A stretch of DNA of 10,080 nt from Rhodospirillaceae bacterium UBA4468. GTDB lineage: Bacteria; Pseudomonadota; Alphaproteobacteria; Rhodospirillales; Casp-alpha2. Position numbers and translations under genes: made by a program. The DNA is taken from the NCBI GenBank assembly GCA_002389385.1, contig DGOK01000002.1, positions 1 through 10,080 of the forward strand. Reading direction: 5' to 3'. Below the pieces are notes generated by a model. It saw nothing but the letters and a program-made list of their open reading frames with translations. It was not told the DNA's origin and made no database searches. Of the stretch, positions 1 to 6,976 are shown piece after piece (position 1 is the first letter of the stretch; every line of letters starts with the position of its first letter).

Positions 1-327
1 ATAGTCACTGTCGCCCGTCATCAAATAACACTCCATCACTTCCGGGAGAGCACGGATCCGTCCCTCAAACACCTCCAAAGCATGTTCGATCTGCTTCTCC
101 AAACTCACCATGATAAATACACTGACAGGCAGTCCGACAGATTCTTGATCCACAAGTGCGGCATAACCTTTGATGATGCCGTCGTCTTCTAGTGTGCGGA
201 CACGGCGCAAACACGGGGAAGGCGATAATCCAGCTTGTTCAGCAAGCTCAACATTGGTTAAACGTGCATTCCCCTGGAGCGCTGCAAGAATTTTCTGATC
301 AATCGCATCTAAAGCTGTTTGTGGCAT
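1..327 (-). CDS. Lrp/AsnC-family transcriptional regulator (partial, C-terminus beyond window)
   Basis: DNA-binding regulator of the leucine-responsive (Lrp/AsnC, feast/famine) family; 109 codons are in the window and the C-terminal part is cut off by the left edge. The N-terminal winged helix-turn-helix is clear: LDAIDQKILAALQGNARLT at residues 6-24, then VELAEQAGLSPSPCLRRV (26-43) as the helix-turn-helix proper, then LEDDGIIKGYAALVD, which leads into the beta-alpha-beta ligand-sensing (RAM) domain from about residue 64. The ATG at 327 is chosen because it places the helix-turn-helix at the usual distance from the N-terminus; the ribosome site in front of it is weak. It is divergent from the E1-like enzyme gene, 119 bases away, so it probably controls that gene and itself. 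Such local Lrp members usually respond to an amino acid, and an mdeR-like role in amino-acid or 2-oxo-acid catabolism is inferred. The family is certain; the ligand is unknown. Confidence 0.95.
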   Translation of the reverse strand, partial: MPQTALDAIDQKILAALQGNARLTNVELAEQAGLSPSPCLRRVRTLEDDGIIKGYAALVDQESVGLPVSVFIMVSLEKQIEHALEVFEGRIRALPEVMECYLMTGDSDY

Positions 328-354
328 AAATCACCAATTTTTACCTATTAAAGT

Positions 355-383
355 ATTATATGTTGCTATGAAGGTAGTGTTTA
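355..383 (-). promoter_or_regulatory. sigma70-type promoter for the Lrp-family gene
   Basis: Read on the minus strand, a perfect -10 box TATAAT lies at 360-355. A -35 box TAAACA (4 of 6 to consensus) lies at 383-378, with a 17-base spacer. Initiation would fall near 348, about 20 bases before the ATG at 327. The placement and spacing are good; activity is inferred. Confidence 0.6.
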
Positions 384-434
384 CAGTGCAAAACGCAAGG
401 ACCTCTTCGATGCATTAGGCTATGTTTTCGGCAT

Positions 435-439
435 AGGAG
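435..439 (+). promoter_or_regulatory. ribosome binding site of the E1-like gene
   Basis: AGGAG stands 7 bases before the ATG at 447. This supports that start, and hence the short N-terminus of the enzyme compared with AceE. Confidence 0.8.
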
Positions 440-446
440 ATGATCA

Positions 447-2753
447 ATGGCCCCACTAGACGACGCGATAACATTCACCCCTGCGGACAAGCTTGAGTGC
501 ATTGAAGATCTGGCAAAGAAGATCCTCTGGCTCTCCACATGGACAATCCACAACGCTAATTTTATTCGTGAAAAAACAGATGGATTAAAAGTGGGGGGAC
601 ACCAAGCGTCATGTGCGTCATCGGTCGCGATATTGAGCGCCCTTTATCTTTCGGCATTAAAGCCCGAAGACAGGATTGCCGTTAAGCCGCATGCCAGCCC
701 AGTTTTCCATGCCATACAATATCTCCTTGGCCATCAAAGTCGCGAGAACCTTGAAAAGTTTCGCGCTTATGGCGGTGCACAAAGCTATCCATCCCGCACC
801 AAAGATACGGATGATGTAGACATCTCAACCGGGTCCGTTGGTATGGGGCCTGCCATGACAACGTTTATGTCGATGGTTCAAGATTACACACGCCGGCATT
901 TCGATAGTGTGGCTGAACGTGAACAAGGCCGCATGGTCGCACTTGTTGGCGACGCCGAGATGGACGAAGGCAATATGTATGAAGCCTTGTGGGAAGGTTG
1001 GAAGCATGGCCTCCGTAATTGCTGGTGGATTGTCGATTACAATCGTCAAAGTCTGGACGGCGTTGTGCCTGATCAGATGTTCCGATTAATCGATCGCGTT
1101 TTTCGTACAACCGGCTGGAATGTCATTACTATCAAGTATGGCAAGCGCATGATGGAAGCCTTTGGACGTCCAAGTGGCAAAGCACTTCGGCGCTGGATCA
1201 GCGATTGCCCAAACGACCTTTATGCGGCCCTCACCTTTAGAGGTGCCCAGGCTTGGCGTGTGCAATTAACAAAAGATTTCGTGAACGATGCTGACGCCTT
1301 GCGTCTGATCGAAAGTTACGGCGACGACGAGCTCCAGAACTTGATGACGAATCTAGGTGGTCATTGCCTGGAAACATTGATGGAGGCATTTGATGATGCG
1401 TCCAAAGATGAGACACCCACCTGTTTTATTGCCTACACGATCAAAGGTTGGGGCTTACCGCTGGCTGGGCACAAAGATAATCACTCGGGCATTCTCAACG
1501 AAGATCAAGTCATTGGATTTCGTGACAAGCTTGGCATTAAGCCTGGTCAGGAATGGGATGCCTTCGCAGGTATCGAAGATCGCGCACCGAAACTCACACA
1601 ATTCCTTCAGAATGTACCGTTTAATCGGGATGGACGTCGGCGATTTAGCGCTGATAAAATACCGATACCCAAAACGCTGAAGTATTCCATTTCAGAGAAG
1701 GCATCGACGCAAGAAGCTTTTGGTAAGGTACTATACGAACTTGCAGGTCAGAAAGATTCTGAGCTCGCAAGACGCATCGTCACGACATCTCCAGATGTAA
1801 CTCAGTCAACAAACCTTGGCGGCTGGGTTAACAGACGAGGGCTCTTTGCACGCGAAGACCGTGCAGATACGTTCCGTGCACAACAAGTTCCTTCTGCACA
1901 AAAATGGGAATTTAATTCTGCAGGTCAGCATTTGGAGTTGGGCATTGCCGAAAACAACCTATTTGTCATGCTGGGCGCACTTGGCTTGTCTCATTCTATC
2001 TTTGGTGAGCGACTGCTGCCTATTGGCACACTTTACGATCCATTCATTGCGCGTGGCCTTGATGCGTTGAATTACGCCTGTTACCAGGACGCACGCTTTA
2101 TGGTCGTCGCAACGCCAGCGGGAATCACGCTAGCACCTGAAGGTGGCGCACATCAAAGCATCTCAACACCTTTAATCGGTATGGGTCAGCCAGGCCTGAC
2201 ATCGTTCGAGCCCGCTTACGCCGATGAATTGGCAGAAATTATGGCATGGGGTTTCGAGCACATGCAGGCTGACGATGGGGGCTCGGTTTACCTGCGCCTA
2301 TCAACACGACCGCTTAACCAACCCCAACGCGACATGACGCCCGAGCTAAGTGAAGGTATTCGGAACGGCGCTTATTGGCGGCAGAAACCAGCGTCAAAAA
2401 ATGCCCCTTTGATTATTTATGCTAGCGCAATTGCGCCGGAAGCCGAAGCGGCCGCAGCAAGTATTAAAGGTGCCGGACTGTTGGCAATAACATCTGCTGA
2501 TAAATTATTTGCAGATTGGAGCGCGCAAGGTCAGGCATCATGGATATCTAAGCTATTAGCTGATGCCCCTAAAGGTGAGCCACTGATCACAGTGATAGAC
2601 GGCCACCCAGCAGCCCTTGCCTGGCTAGGGTCTGTTGATGGCCGCCGCGTGGAACCCCTCGGCGTTGACCAGTTTGGACAATGTGGTGATTTACCAACGC
2701 TTTATCGGAAATACGAAATCGACGCCGAAGCCATTACAGCTAAAGCGGGCTAG
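447..2753 (+). CDS. AceE-like thiamine-diphosphate E1 (homodimeric pyruvate/2-oxo acid dehydrogenase E1 or transketolase-like)
   Basis: Cytoplasmic thiamine-diphosphate enzyme of the homodimeric E1 family, 768 residues, which decarboxylates a 2-oxo acid in known members. The cofactor motif is GDAEMDEGN (168-176) followed by DYNRQ (197-201). GGHQAS carries His52 and KPHASP carries His82, which correspond to AceE His106 and His142. His342 and His346 lie in the mobile loop that holds AceE His407. In the pyrimidine-binding domain, LGIAEN carries Glu502, the cofactor-activating Glu (AceE Glu571), and EGGAHQ carries His569 (AceE His640). A C-terminal transketolase-like domain ends the protein. E. 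coli AceE is near 887 residues; here about 54 N-terminal residues, the E2-docking part, are absent. The start at 447 is well supported by AGGAG. No E2 or E3 gene is adjacent. With the divergent Lrp gene the layout recalls mdeR/mdeB of P. putida, where MdeB prefers 2-oxobutyrate. The family is certain; substrate and complex membership are open. Confidence 0.9.
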   Translation: MAPLDDAITFTPADKLECIEDLAKKILWLSTWTIHNANFIREKTDGLKVGGHQASCASSVAILSALYLSALKPEDRIAVKPHASPVFHAIQYLLGHQSRENLEKFRAYGGAQSYPSRTKDTDDVDISTGSVGMGPAMTTFMSMVQDYTRRHFDSVAEREQGRMVALVGDAEMDEGNMYEALWEGWKHGLRNCWWIVDYNRQSLDGVVPDQMFRLIDRVFRTTGWNVITIKYGKRMMEAFGRPSGKALRRWISDCPNDLYAALTFRGAQAWRVQLTKDFVNDADALRLIESYGDDELQNLMTNLGGHCLETLMEAFDDASKDETPTCFIAYTIKGWGLPLAGHKDNHSGILNEDQVIGFRDKLGIKPGQEWDAFAGIEDRAPKLTQFLQNVPFNRDGRRRFSADKIPIPKTLKYSISEKASTQEAFGKVLYELAGQKDSELARRIVTTSPDVTQSTNLGGWVNRRGLFAREDRADTFRAQQVPSAQKWEFNSAGQHLELGIAENNLFVMLGALGLSHSIFGERLLPIGTLYDPFIARGLDALNYACYQDARFMVVATPAGITLAPEGGAHQSISTPLIGMGQPGLTSFEPAYADELAEIMAWGFEHMQADDGGSVYLRLSTRPLNQPQRDMTPELSEGIRNGAYWRQKPASKNAPLIIYASAIAPEAEAAAASIKGAGLLAITSADKLFADWSAQGQASWISKLLADAPKGEPLITVIDGHPAALAWLGSVDGRRVEPLGVDQFGQCGDLPTLYRKYEIDAEAITAKAG

Positions 2754-3121
2754 CTATTCCATTCGAGTGAAGTTTCAAGGCGCGCATAAACCGTATTCCA
2801 GATATCATGCTCGTCTTGGTCTGCATCAATATCACCATCATCGATGAGCTTTTGCTCGTGAGCTCGATGTGTAACGACAATCTCCATCACTTCTTCGATA
2901 TGTTCACGCGTCACATTATCTCGGGAGACCTTGCCATCAAAGAGCATGTCAGCCCGTTCCATCATGTCCAACTTCTCCAGGTCACGATCAAGTTCGTCAT
3001 ACCGACTTTTCCATGCATGATAAACGGACGTTGATGGCACGCCATCACCTTCACGCACACGCTCGCTTAAGATGCCCATAATTGTCACGAACTCATGTAC
3101 GCTGAATTTAAGTGTATGCAT
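2750..3121 (-). CDS. hypothetical protein, 123 residues, charged and probably helical
   Basis: I do not recognise a family. The 123-residue protein has no signal peptide or membrane segment and is rich in Asp, Glu, Lys and Arg. The middle, roughly residues 38-100 (containing SRYDELDRDLEKLDMMERAD and REHIEEVMEIVVTH), has heptad-like spacing that suggests helices. The C-terminal part is very acidic (DDGDIDADQDEHD near 94-106) and ends in WNTVYARLETSLEW. It is the last gene of the minus-strand series, 56 bases after the amidohydrolase. It has a GAGG ribosome site 10 bases before the ATG at 3121 and its own candidate promoter, so it may be expressed separately. Its stop codon overlaps that of the convergent E1-like gene. 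Codon use looks like that of its neighbours and the ORF is intact, so I take it as real; its function is unknown. Confidence 0.7.
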   Translation of the reverse strand: MHTLKFSVHEFVTIMGILSERVREGDGVPSTSVYHAWKSRYDELDRDLEKLDMMERADMLFDGKVSRDNVTREHIEEVMEIVVTHRAHEQKLIDDGDIDADQDEHDIWNTVYARLETSLEWNS

Positions 3122-3152
3122 GTCAATCTCGCCTCATGTTAGGTTTGACGCG

Positions 3153-3181
3153 GTTATAAAAGAATAGCCCGCCCGGATCAA
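3153..3181 (-). promoter_or_regulatory. candidate promoter for the 123-residue protein gene
   Basis: On the minus strand TTGATC (3181-3176, 4 of 6 to the -35 consensus) and TATAAC (3158-3153, 5 of 6 to the -10) are 17 bases apart. The -35 box includes the TGA stop of the amidohydrolase gene. Initiation would fall near 3146, about 25 bases before the ATG at 3121. It is a good match but could be chance. Confidence 0.45.
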
Positions 3182-4032
3182 ACGGAGACACGGTCTCGGA
3201 CAAAATCTGCAATCATCGCATTCATATCCGCGAGCACTGATGCTGTCTCAGCATATCGATCATTCTTCGTGATTTCGACTTCGTCCATATAAAGACGGCG
3301 ATTCACTTCGATTTGCAAACTATGGCGCGCTTCATCAGGTCGCCCATATTTGCGAACAAGCTCAACGCCTTTCATGGGGAAGTTAATGCCGACGTCATAG
3401 CCTCGCCCAGAAAGGTATTCTTCAATGGCATTCGTAAATTCTGGCGCGCACGTCGTGCAATCGCGGTCACCCAGGACAAAATCAGCACGTTCCACTTCAC
3501 CATCTTCGGCGTGGATATTACCTTTTGCAGGCATAGAATGGCAGTTGATGTGCCAAACTTGTCCATGCGCACTATGCAAACGATCAAGTTCAGCACTCAA
3601 CTGATTATGATACAGTTGCCAATAGTTTGCGATCCGGTTCTCAACTTCAGCGACACTCAATTTACGGTCATATAAGACTTCTTCGCCCTGTATCTTTGTA
3701 AAAATCAGCCCTGCACCCCGATTAGTCTTGATCGAGTTAATAACCGGATGCGGCCAATCGCCGTCAATAGCATCAACCTGAACATCATCTGTACTGCGGT
3801 TAGGATCAATGTAGCACCGTGGGAACGTTGCCTTGATCAAGACAGCGCCCAACACGGGGACGTGCCCAAAAAGCGCGTCGATAAATGCATCTTCGGTTTG
3901 TCGCAAAACCTTTTTAGATAGAATGGAACGCATATCTTCTGGATAGTCGAAGCCACTATGCGGACTATCAAAGACGAGAGGAAGCACCGGTGTATCCGAG
4001 CTGGGGCTTACAACAATAACTGGATCACTCAA
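3178..4032 (-). CDS. N-formylglutamate amidohydrolase family protein
   Basis: Cytoplasmic metal-dependent amidohydrolase of the N-formylglutamate deformylase (HutG-type, PF05013) family, 284 residues. The characterised reaction is N-formyl-L-glutamate plus water to glutamate plus formate. Visible family motifs are DSPHSG (22-27, metal-site His25), TEDAFID (46-52), YIDPNR (74-79), WHINCHSMP (160-168) and LQIEVNRRLY (239-248). The start is TTG at 4032. GAGG stands 8 bases before it, and the next Met is residue 34, which would cut off the conserved DSPHSG. The gene begins 3 bases after the stop of the ABC transporter ATPase, so it is probably translationally coupled to the transporter. No other histidine-degradation gene is present, so the substrate is more likely an N-formyl or N-acyl amino acid or short peptide delivered by the transporter (inference). 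The family is certain; the exact substrate is not. Confidence 0.92.
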   Translation of the reverse strand: MSDPVIVVSPSSDTPVLPLVFDSPHSGFDYPEDMRSILSKKVLRQTEDAFIDALFGHVPVLGAVLIKATFPRCYIDPNRSTDDVQVDAIDGDWPHPVINSIKTNRGAGLIFTKIQGEEVLYDRKLSVAEVENRIANYWQLYHNQLSAELDRLHSAHGQVWHINCHSMPAKGNIHAEDGEVERADFVLGDRDCTTCAPEFTNAIEEYLSGRGYDVGINFPMKGVELVRKYGRPDEARHSLQIEVNRRLYMDEVEITKNDRYAETASVLADMNAMIADFVRDRVSV

Positions 4033-4035
4033 AAT

Positions 4036-5046
4036 TTAAGCCTCATCGTTAAGATGACATGCAGACCATCTCGTTGGTGCAATTTCGCGGAGCTCAGGAC
4101 GTTCAGTAGCACACCTGTCAGTGGCATGCGGGCAACGCGGATGAAAATGACATCCACTTGGCGGGTCCAAAGGTGACGGAATTTCACCCTCAACAGGTTT
4201 ATAGTCACGCCCACGATGCTCAAGCTGTGGCACTTCGTTGAGCAATGCCTGTGTATAAGGATGGTTCGGGTCCGCATACAATTCATCAGTCGGCGAAATT
4301 TCGACAATGCGTCCCAAATACATAATCACAATGCGATCAGATATATGCTTCACAACTGAAAGATCGTGGCTGATAAATAAATATGTAAGATCCAGGTCTT
4401 CACGAAGATCCATAAACAAGTTGATGACCTGTGCCTGGATCGATACATCCAGCGCCGCAATCGCCTCATCACATACGAGAAACTCTGGATTTACAGCGAG
4501 TGCGCGTGCAATGCCTATCCGCTGACGCTGACCACCGGAAAACTGATGCGGGTAGCGACGACGATACTCTGGATCAAGACCAACACGCTTCATAACATCA
4601 CAAACGTACGAATCTTTTTCTGCAGCAGTCGTAAAGCCGTGGGTTAGAGGCGCTTCGCCAATAATATCAATCACACGCATCCGCGGATTTAAGCTGGCAA
4701 AGGGGTCTTGAAAGATCATTTGAATCTGCAATGCAGCGCGCGCAGCTTCATCACCAGACATCTTTGTAATCGATACGCCCTTGTAGGTGATGTCGCCACC
4801 CGTCGGCCGCAAAATGCCAGCGATCATTCGACCCAAGGTCGACTTACCACAACCTGATTCCCCAACGAGCCCAACAACACTGCCCTTTGGGATTGCCAGA
4901 GAAACGCCGTCCACTGCATGCACGACTTCTTCACGTATATTGGACCCAAGCTTTTGCGCAATCTTTCCTGCAAGATCGAGCTTCTTTACAAAGTTCTTGG
5001 AGAGATTATCGACGGTCAGCATAGTGTCATTCGTTTTCTCACTCAT
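4036..5046 (-). CDS. dppF: dipeptide/oligopeptide ABC transporter ATP-binding protein (DppF/OppF type)
   Basis: Second nucleotide-binding subunit of the peptide-type importer, 336 residues, on the cytoplasmic face of the inner membrane. In order: Walker A GESGCGKST (62-70), Q-loop Gln113 in IFQDPFASLNPR, ABC signature FSGGQRQR (169-176), Walker B FLVCDEAIAALD (189-200) and H-loop His227 in ISHDLS. The C-terminal oligopeptide-transporter domain has NHPYTQALL (261-269) and four cysteines (299, 305, 312, 330); in characterised mycobacterial Opp/Dpp ATPases such cysteines hold an iron-sulfur cluster. The Walker B tail reads DEAIAALD instead of the usual DEPxSALD, but the catalytic Glu is kept. 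Relative to DppD it has a longer linker between the first strands (about residues 20-42). Its start overlaps the stop of the partner ATPase by four bases, and a GAGGAG ribosome site lies in that gene's end. The name is by family; the transported compound is not proven. Confidence 0.95.
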   Translation of the reverse strand: MSEKTNDTMLTVDNLSKNFVKKLDLAGKIAQKLGSNIREEVVHAVDGVSLAIPKGSVVGLVGESGCGKSTLGRMIAGILRPTGGDITYKGVSITKMSGDEAARAALQIQMIFQDPFASLNPRMRVIDIIGEAPLTHGFTTAAEKDSYVCDVMKRVGLDPEYRRRYPHQFSGGQRQRIGIARALAVNPEFLVCDEAIAALDVSIQAQVINLFMDLREDLDLTYLFISHDLSVVKHISDRIVIMYLGRIVEISPTDELYADPNHPYTQALLNEVPQLEHRGRDYKPVEGEIPSPLDPPSGCHFHPRCPHATDRCATERPELREIAPTRWSACHLNDEA

Positions 5047-6047
5047 GCGCCGATCTCCTCTTCCGCATTAAGGTGCGGGTGGCAGCAACGCACACCCCGC
5101 CCAGCAATAGGCTCGGTGATTTGCGGCTCAACCAAACAGGCTTCATCGGCACGCGGACAACGGGCTTGGAATGCGCAACCTTGTGGTAGATTTAAAAGTG
5201 ACGGCGCCATACCAGGAATTTGGTAAAGTCGCGTACCTCTGGAATTTGCACCCGGTACAGAACCAAGCAATCCACGCGTGTATGGATGCACCGGATGATC
5301 AAGCACATCATTTATCAGGCCCTGCTCGACGACACGGCCCCCATACATCACACAAATACTGTCTGCTAAACCCGCAACGACAGCAAGATCGTGGGTAATC
5401 CAAATCATCGAGGTTCCTGTTTCACGACAAAGTTTTTGTGCCTCGTAAAGAATTTGTCCCTGGATCGTCACATCAAGCGCAGTCGTTGGCTCATCGGCGA
5501 TGATCAGATCTGGTTTGTTCAAGAGTGCGATGGCAATCGCCACGCGCTGACGCATGCCACCAGAAAATTGATGCGGATATGACCGCAAACGCTCGTCTGG
5601 TGCAGGGATACCCACCCGACCCAAGGCATCTCTGGAGCGCGCAAGTGCATCTTGCTTACTTACTGAAGGATCATGCGCAAGAATCGTCTCAACCATTTGC
5701 GTATCCACACGCAAAACTGGATTGAGCGTCATCATTGGATCTTGGAAGATCATGGCGATCCGATTGCCACGTAATTGGCGCATCTGCTCGTCCGGCAACC
5801 CAACAAGATTCTTGCCGTTATACAGCACTTCCCCGCCGACGACGTTACCTGGAGGATCGACAAGGCCGATGATAGAAAAGCCGGTGACGGATTTGCCAGA
5901 ACCCGACTCACCAACAAGGCCCATGATTTCGCCTTTACCGACAGAGAAACTCACACCATCAACGGCCTTAGCATCTCCCGCCTTCGTAAAGAAATGCGTT
6001 TGCAGATTGCGGACCTCGAGGGTCGGCGATGTATCTTTAACACTCAT
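5043..6047 (-). CDS. dppD: dipeptide/oligopeptide ABC transporter ATP-binding protein (DppD/OppD type)
   Basis: First nucleotide-binding subunit of the importer, 334 residues; it forms a heterodimer with the DppF-type protein to drive uptake. Walker A is GESGSGKS (46-53), Q-loop Gln102 lies in IFQDPMMTLNP, the signature is FSGGMRQR (161-168), Walker B is LIIADEPTTALD (181-192) and the H-loop His219 lies in ITHDLAVV. The C-terminal domain has HPYTRGLLGSVP (254-265) and the cysteine cluster 291, 297, 304 and 321/322 expected of this family. All catalytic elements are intact. It overlaps its neighbours by four bases on both sides (ATGA junctions with the permease before and the ATPase after). 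Length is typical of DppD. Confidence 0.96.
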   Translation of the reverse strand: MSVKDTSPTLEVRNLQTHFFTKAGDAKAVDGVSFSVGKGEIMGLVGESGSGKSVTGFSIIGLVDPPGNVVGGEVLYNGKNLVGLPDEQMRQLRGNRIAMIFQDPMMTLNPVLRVDTQMVETILAHDPSVSKQDALARSRDALGRVGIPAPDERLRSYPHQFSGGMRQRVAIAIALLNKPDLIIADEPTTALDVTIQGQILYEAQKLCRETGTSMIWITHDLAVVAGLADSICVMYGGRVVEQGLINDVLDHPVHPYTRGLLGSVPGANSRGTRLYQIPGMAPSLLNLPQGCAFQARCPRADEACLVEPQITEPIAGRGVRCCHPHLNAEEEIGA

Positions 6048-6976
6048 CGATCTAGCCTCGGGTTCAAGACATCCCTTAATTGATCACCAACCAAATTGAT
6101 CGAAACAATTGTGATCAACAGGGCGATACCTGGGAAGAAGCTAATCCAGAAATAACCACTCAACATATAATCGAAACCGTTTGCAATCAGCAGACCAAGA
6201 GACGGCTCGCTAATTGGCAACCCAACACCAAGGAAGCTTAGCGTAGCTTCTAGTGAGATTGCATGCGCTGTTTGAATAGTTACGACAACAATCAACGGTG
6301 GCAGGCAGTTTGGGAACAAATGCTTAAACACGATCCGGTTATGGCTGAGTGCCAAACACGTAGCAGCCTCAACATATTCCTTGTTTCGCTCGACCAATGC
6401 CGAAGCACGAATAGTACGTGCATAATATGCCCATTGGACGATCACCAAGGCGATGATGATTTTATCAACCCCCTTGCCCAACACGGCTAGCAGGATAAGC
6501 GCTACCAAGATCGCTGGGAATGATAACTGAATATCAACAATCCGCATGATGATGGCATCGATACGGCCACCAAAGTAAGCAGCAGCGAGGCCAATTGCAG
6601 CGCCAATACACATGGCAATCATACCAGACATGACGCCGACGCCCAGACTAATCCGCAGTCCATAAAACATCGCACTCATGAGGTCGCGGCCTGCACCGTC
6701 AGTCCCTAAATAAAATGTCCATCCATCAAAACTTTGCGATCCAGGCGCCATCTTTGCGTCCAAAATACTGACCTGACTGAGGTCATATGGATTTTGAGGC
6801 GAAATCAGAGGCGCACAAATTGCAATAAACAGAATGCCAACGAGCACGACAAATGCTGCTGACGCGACGCGACTTTCGAAAAAATCCAAACAGAACCGTT
6901 GGAATGGCGTTTGAAGCGTTACGACAAACTCTTCAGGTGCCTCAATGGGGGTCGGGTTTTGAATGTTTTCACTCAT
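6044..6976 (-). CDS. dppC: dipeptide/oligopeptide ABC transporter permease (DppC/OppC type)
   Basis: Inner-membrane permease, 310 residues. A cytoplasmic N-terminus of about 38 residues precedes the first membrane helix (39-59), followed by the NPYDL and FYLGTDGAGRDLMSAMFYGLR segments (about 62-108) that mark DppC-type subunits. Five further hydrophobic segments follow (about 109-135, 143-167, 172-188, 224-245 and 276-297), and the protein ends in the family tail GDQLRDVLNPRLD. The cytoplasmic EAA loop that docks to the ATPases is EYVEAATCLALSHNRI (200-215). The Gly normally found four residues after EAA is Ala209 here. Four-base overlaps with both neighbouring genes show strict operon organisation. 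Confidence 0.96.
   Translation of the reverse strand: MSENIQNPTPIEAPEEFVVTLQTPFQRFCLDFFESRVASAAFVVLVGILFIAICAPLISPQNPYDLSQVSILDAKMAPGSQSFDGWTFYLGTDGAGRDLMSAMFYGLRISLGVGVMSGMIAMCIGAAIGLAAAYFGGRIDAIIMRIVDIQLSFPAILVALILLAVLGKGVDKIIIALVIVQWAYYARTIRASALVERNKEYVEAATCLALSHNRIVFKHLFPNCLPPLIVVVTIQTAHAISLEATLSFLGVGLPISEPSLGLLIANGFDYMLSGYFWISFFPGIALLITIVSINLVGDQLRDVLNPRLDR

Larger units (their letters stand above)
328..446. promoter_or_regulatory. divergent intergenic control region (Lrp gene / E1-like gene)
   Basis: This 119-base AT-rich gap separates the two divergent genes and should hold the promoters for both, plus any Lrp-type operator. The minus-strand promoter is convincing and is listed separately. 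For the plus strand, TTTACA at 380-385 resembles a -35 box, but no acceptable -10 lies 16-18 bases downstream, so the E1-like promoter may need an activator, which would fit regulation by the adjacent Lrp protein. I found no strong inverted repeat for an Lrp site; Lrp operators are degenerate, so this says little. Confidence 0.55.

Noticed and set aside
447..2753. Naming the E1-like gene aceE or mdeB
   Set aside because: Sequence shows the family, but the missing N-terminus and absent E2/E3 and mdeA neighbours leave both names unproven, so the symbol is left empty.
2738..2755. AGCTA/TAGCT 5-bp stem at the end of the E1-like gene as a terminator
   Set aside because: The stem is too short, has an 8-base loop and no T-run; it mostly reflects the overlapping stop codons.
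3313..3675. 120-residue plus-strand ORF inside the amidohydrolase gene, and similar long plus-strand ORFs at 5722-6099, 7340-7708 and 9278-9673
   Set aside because: All lie opposite well-recognised conserved genes, have no family features of their own and no ribosome sites; they are antisense shadows.
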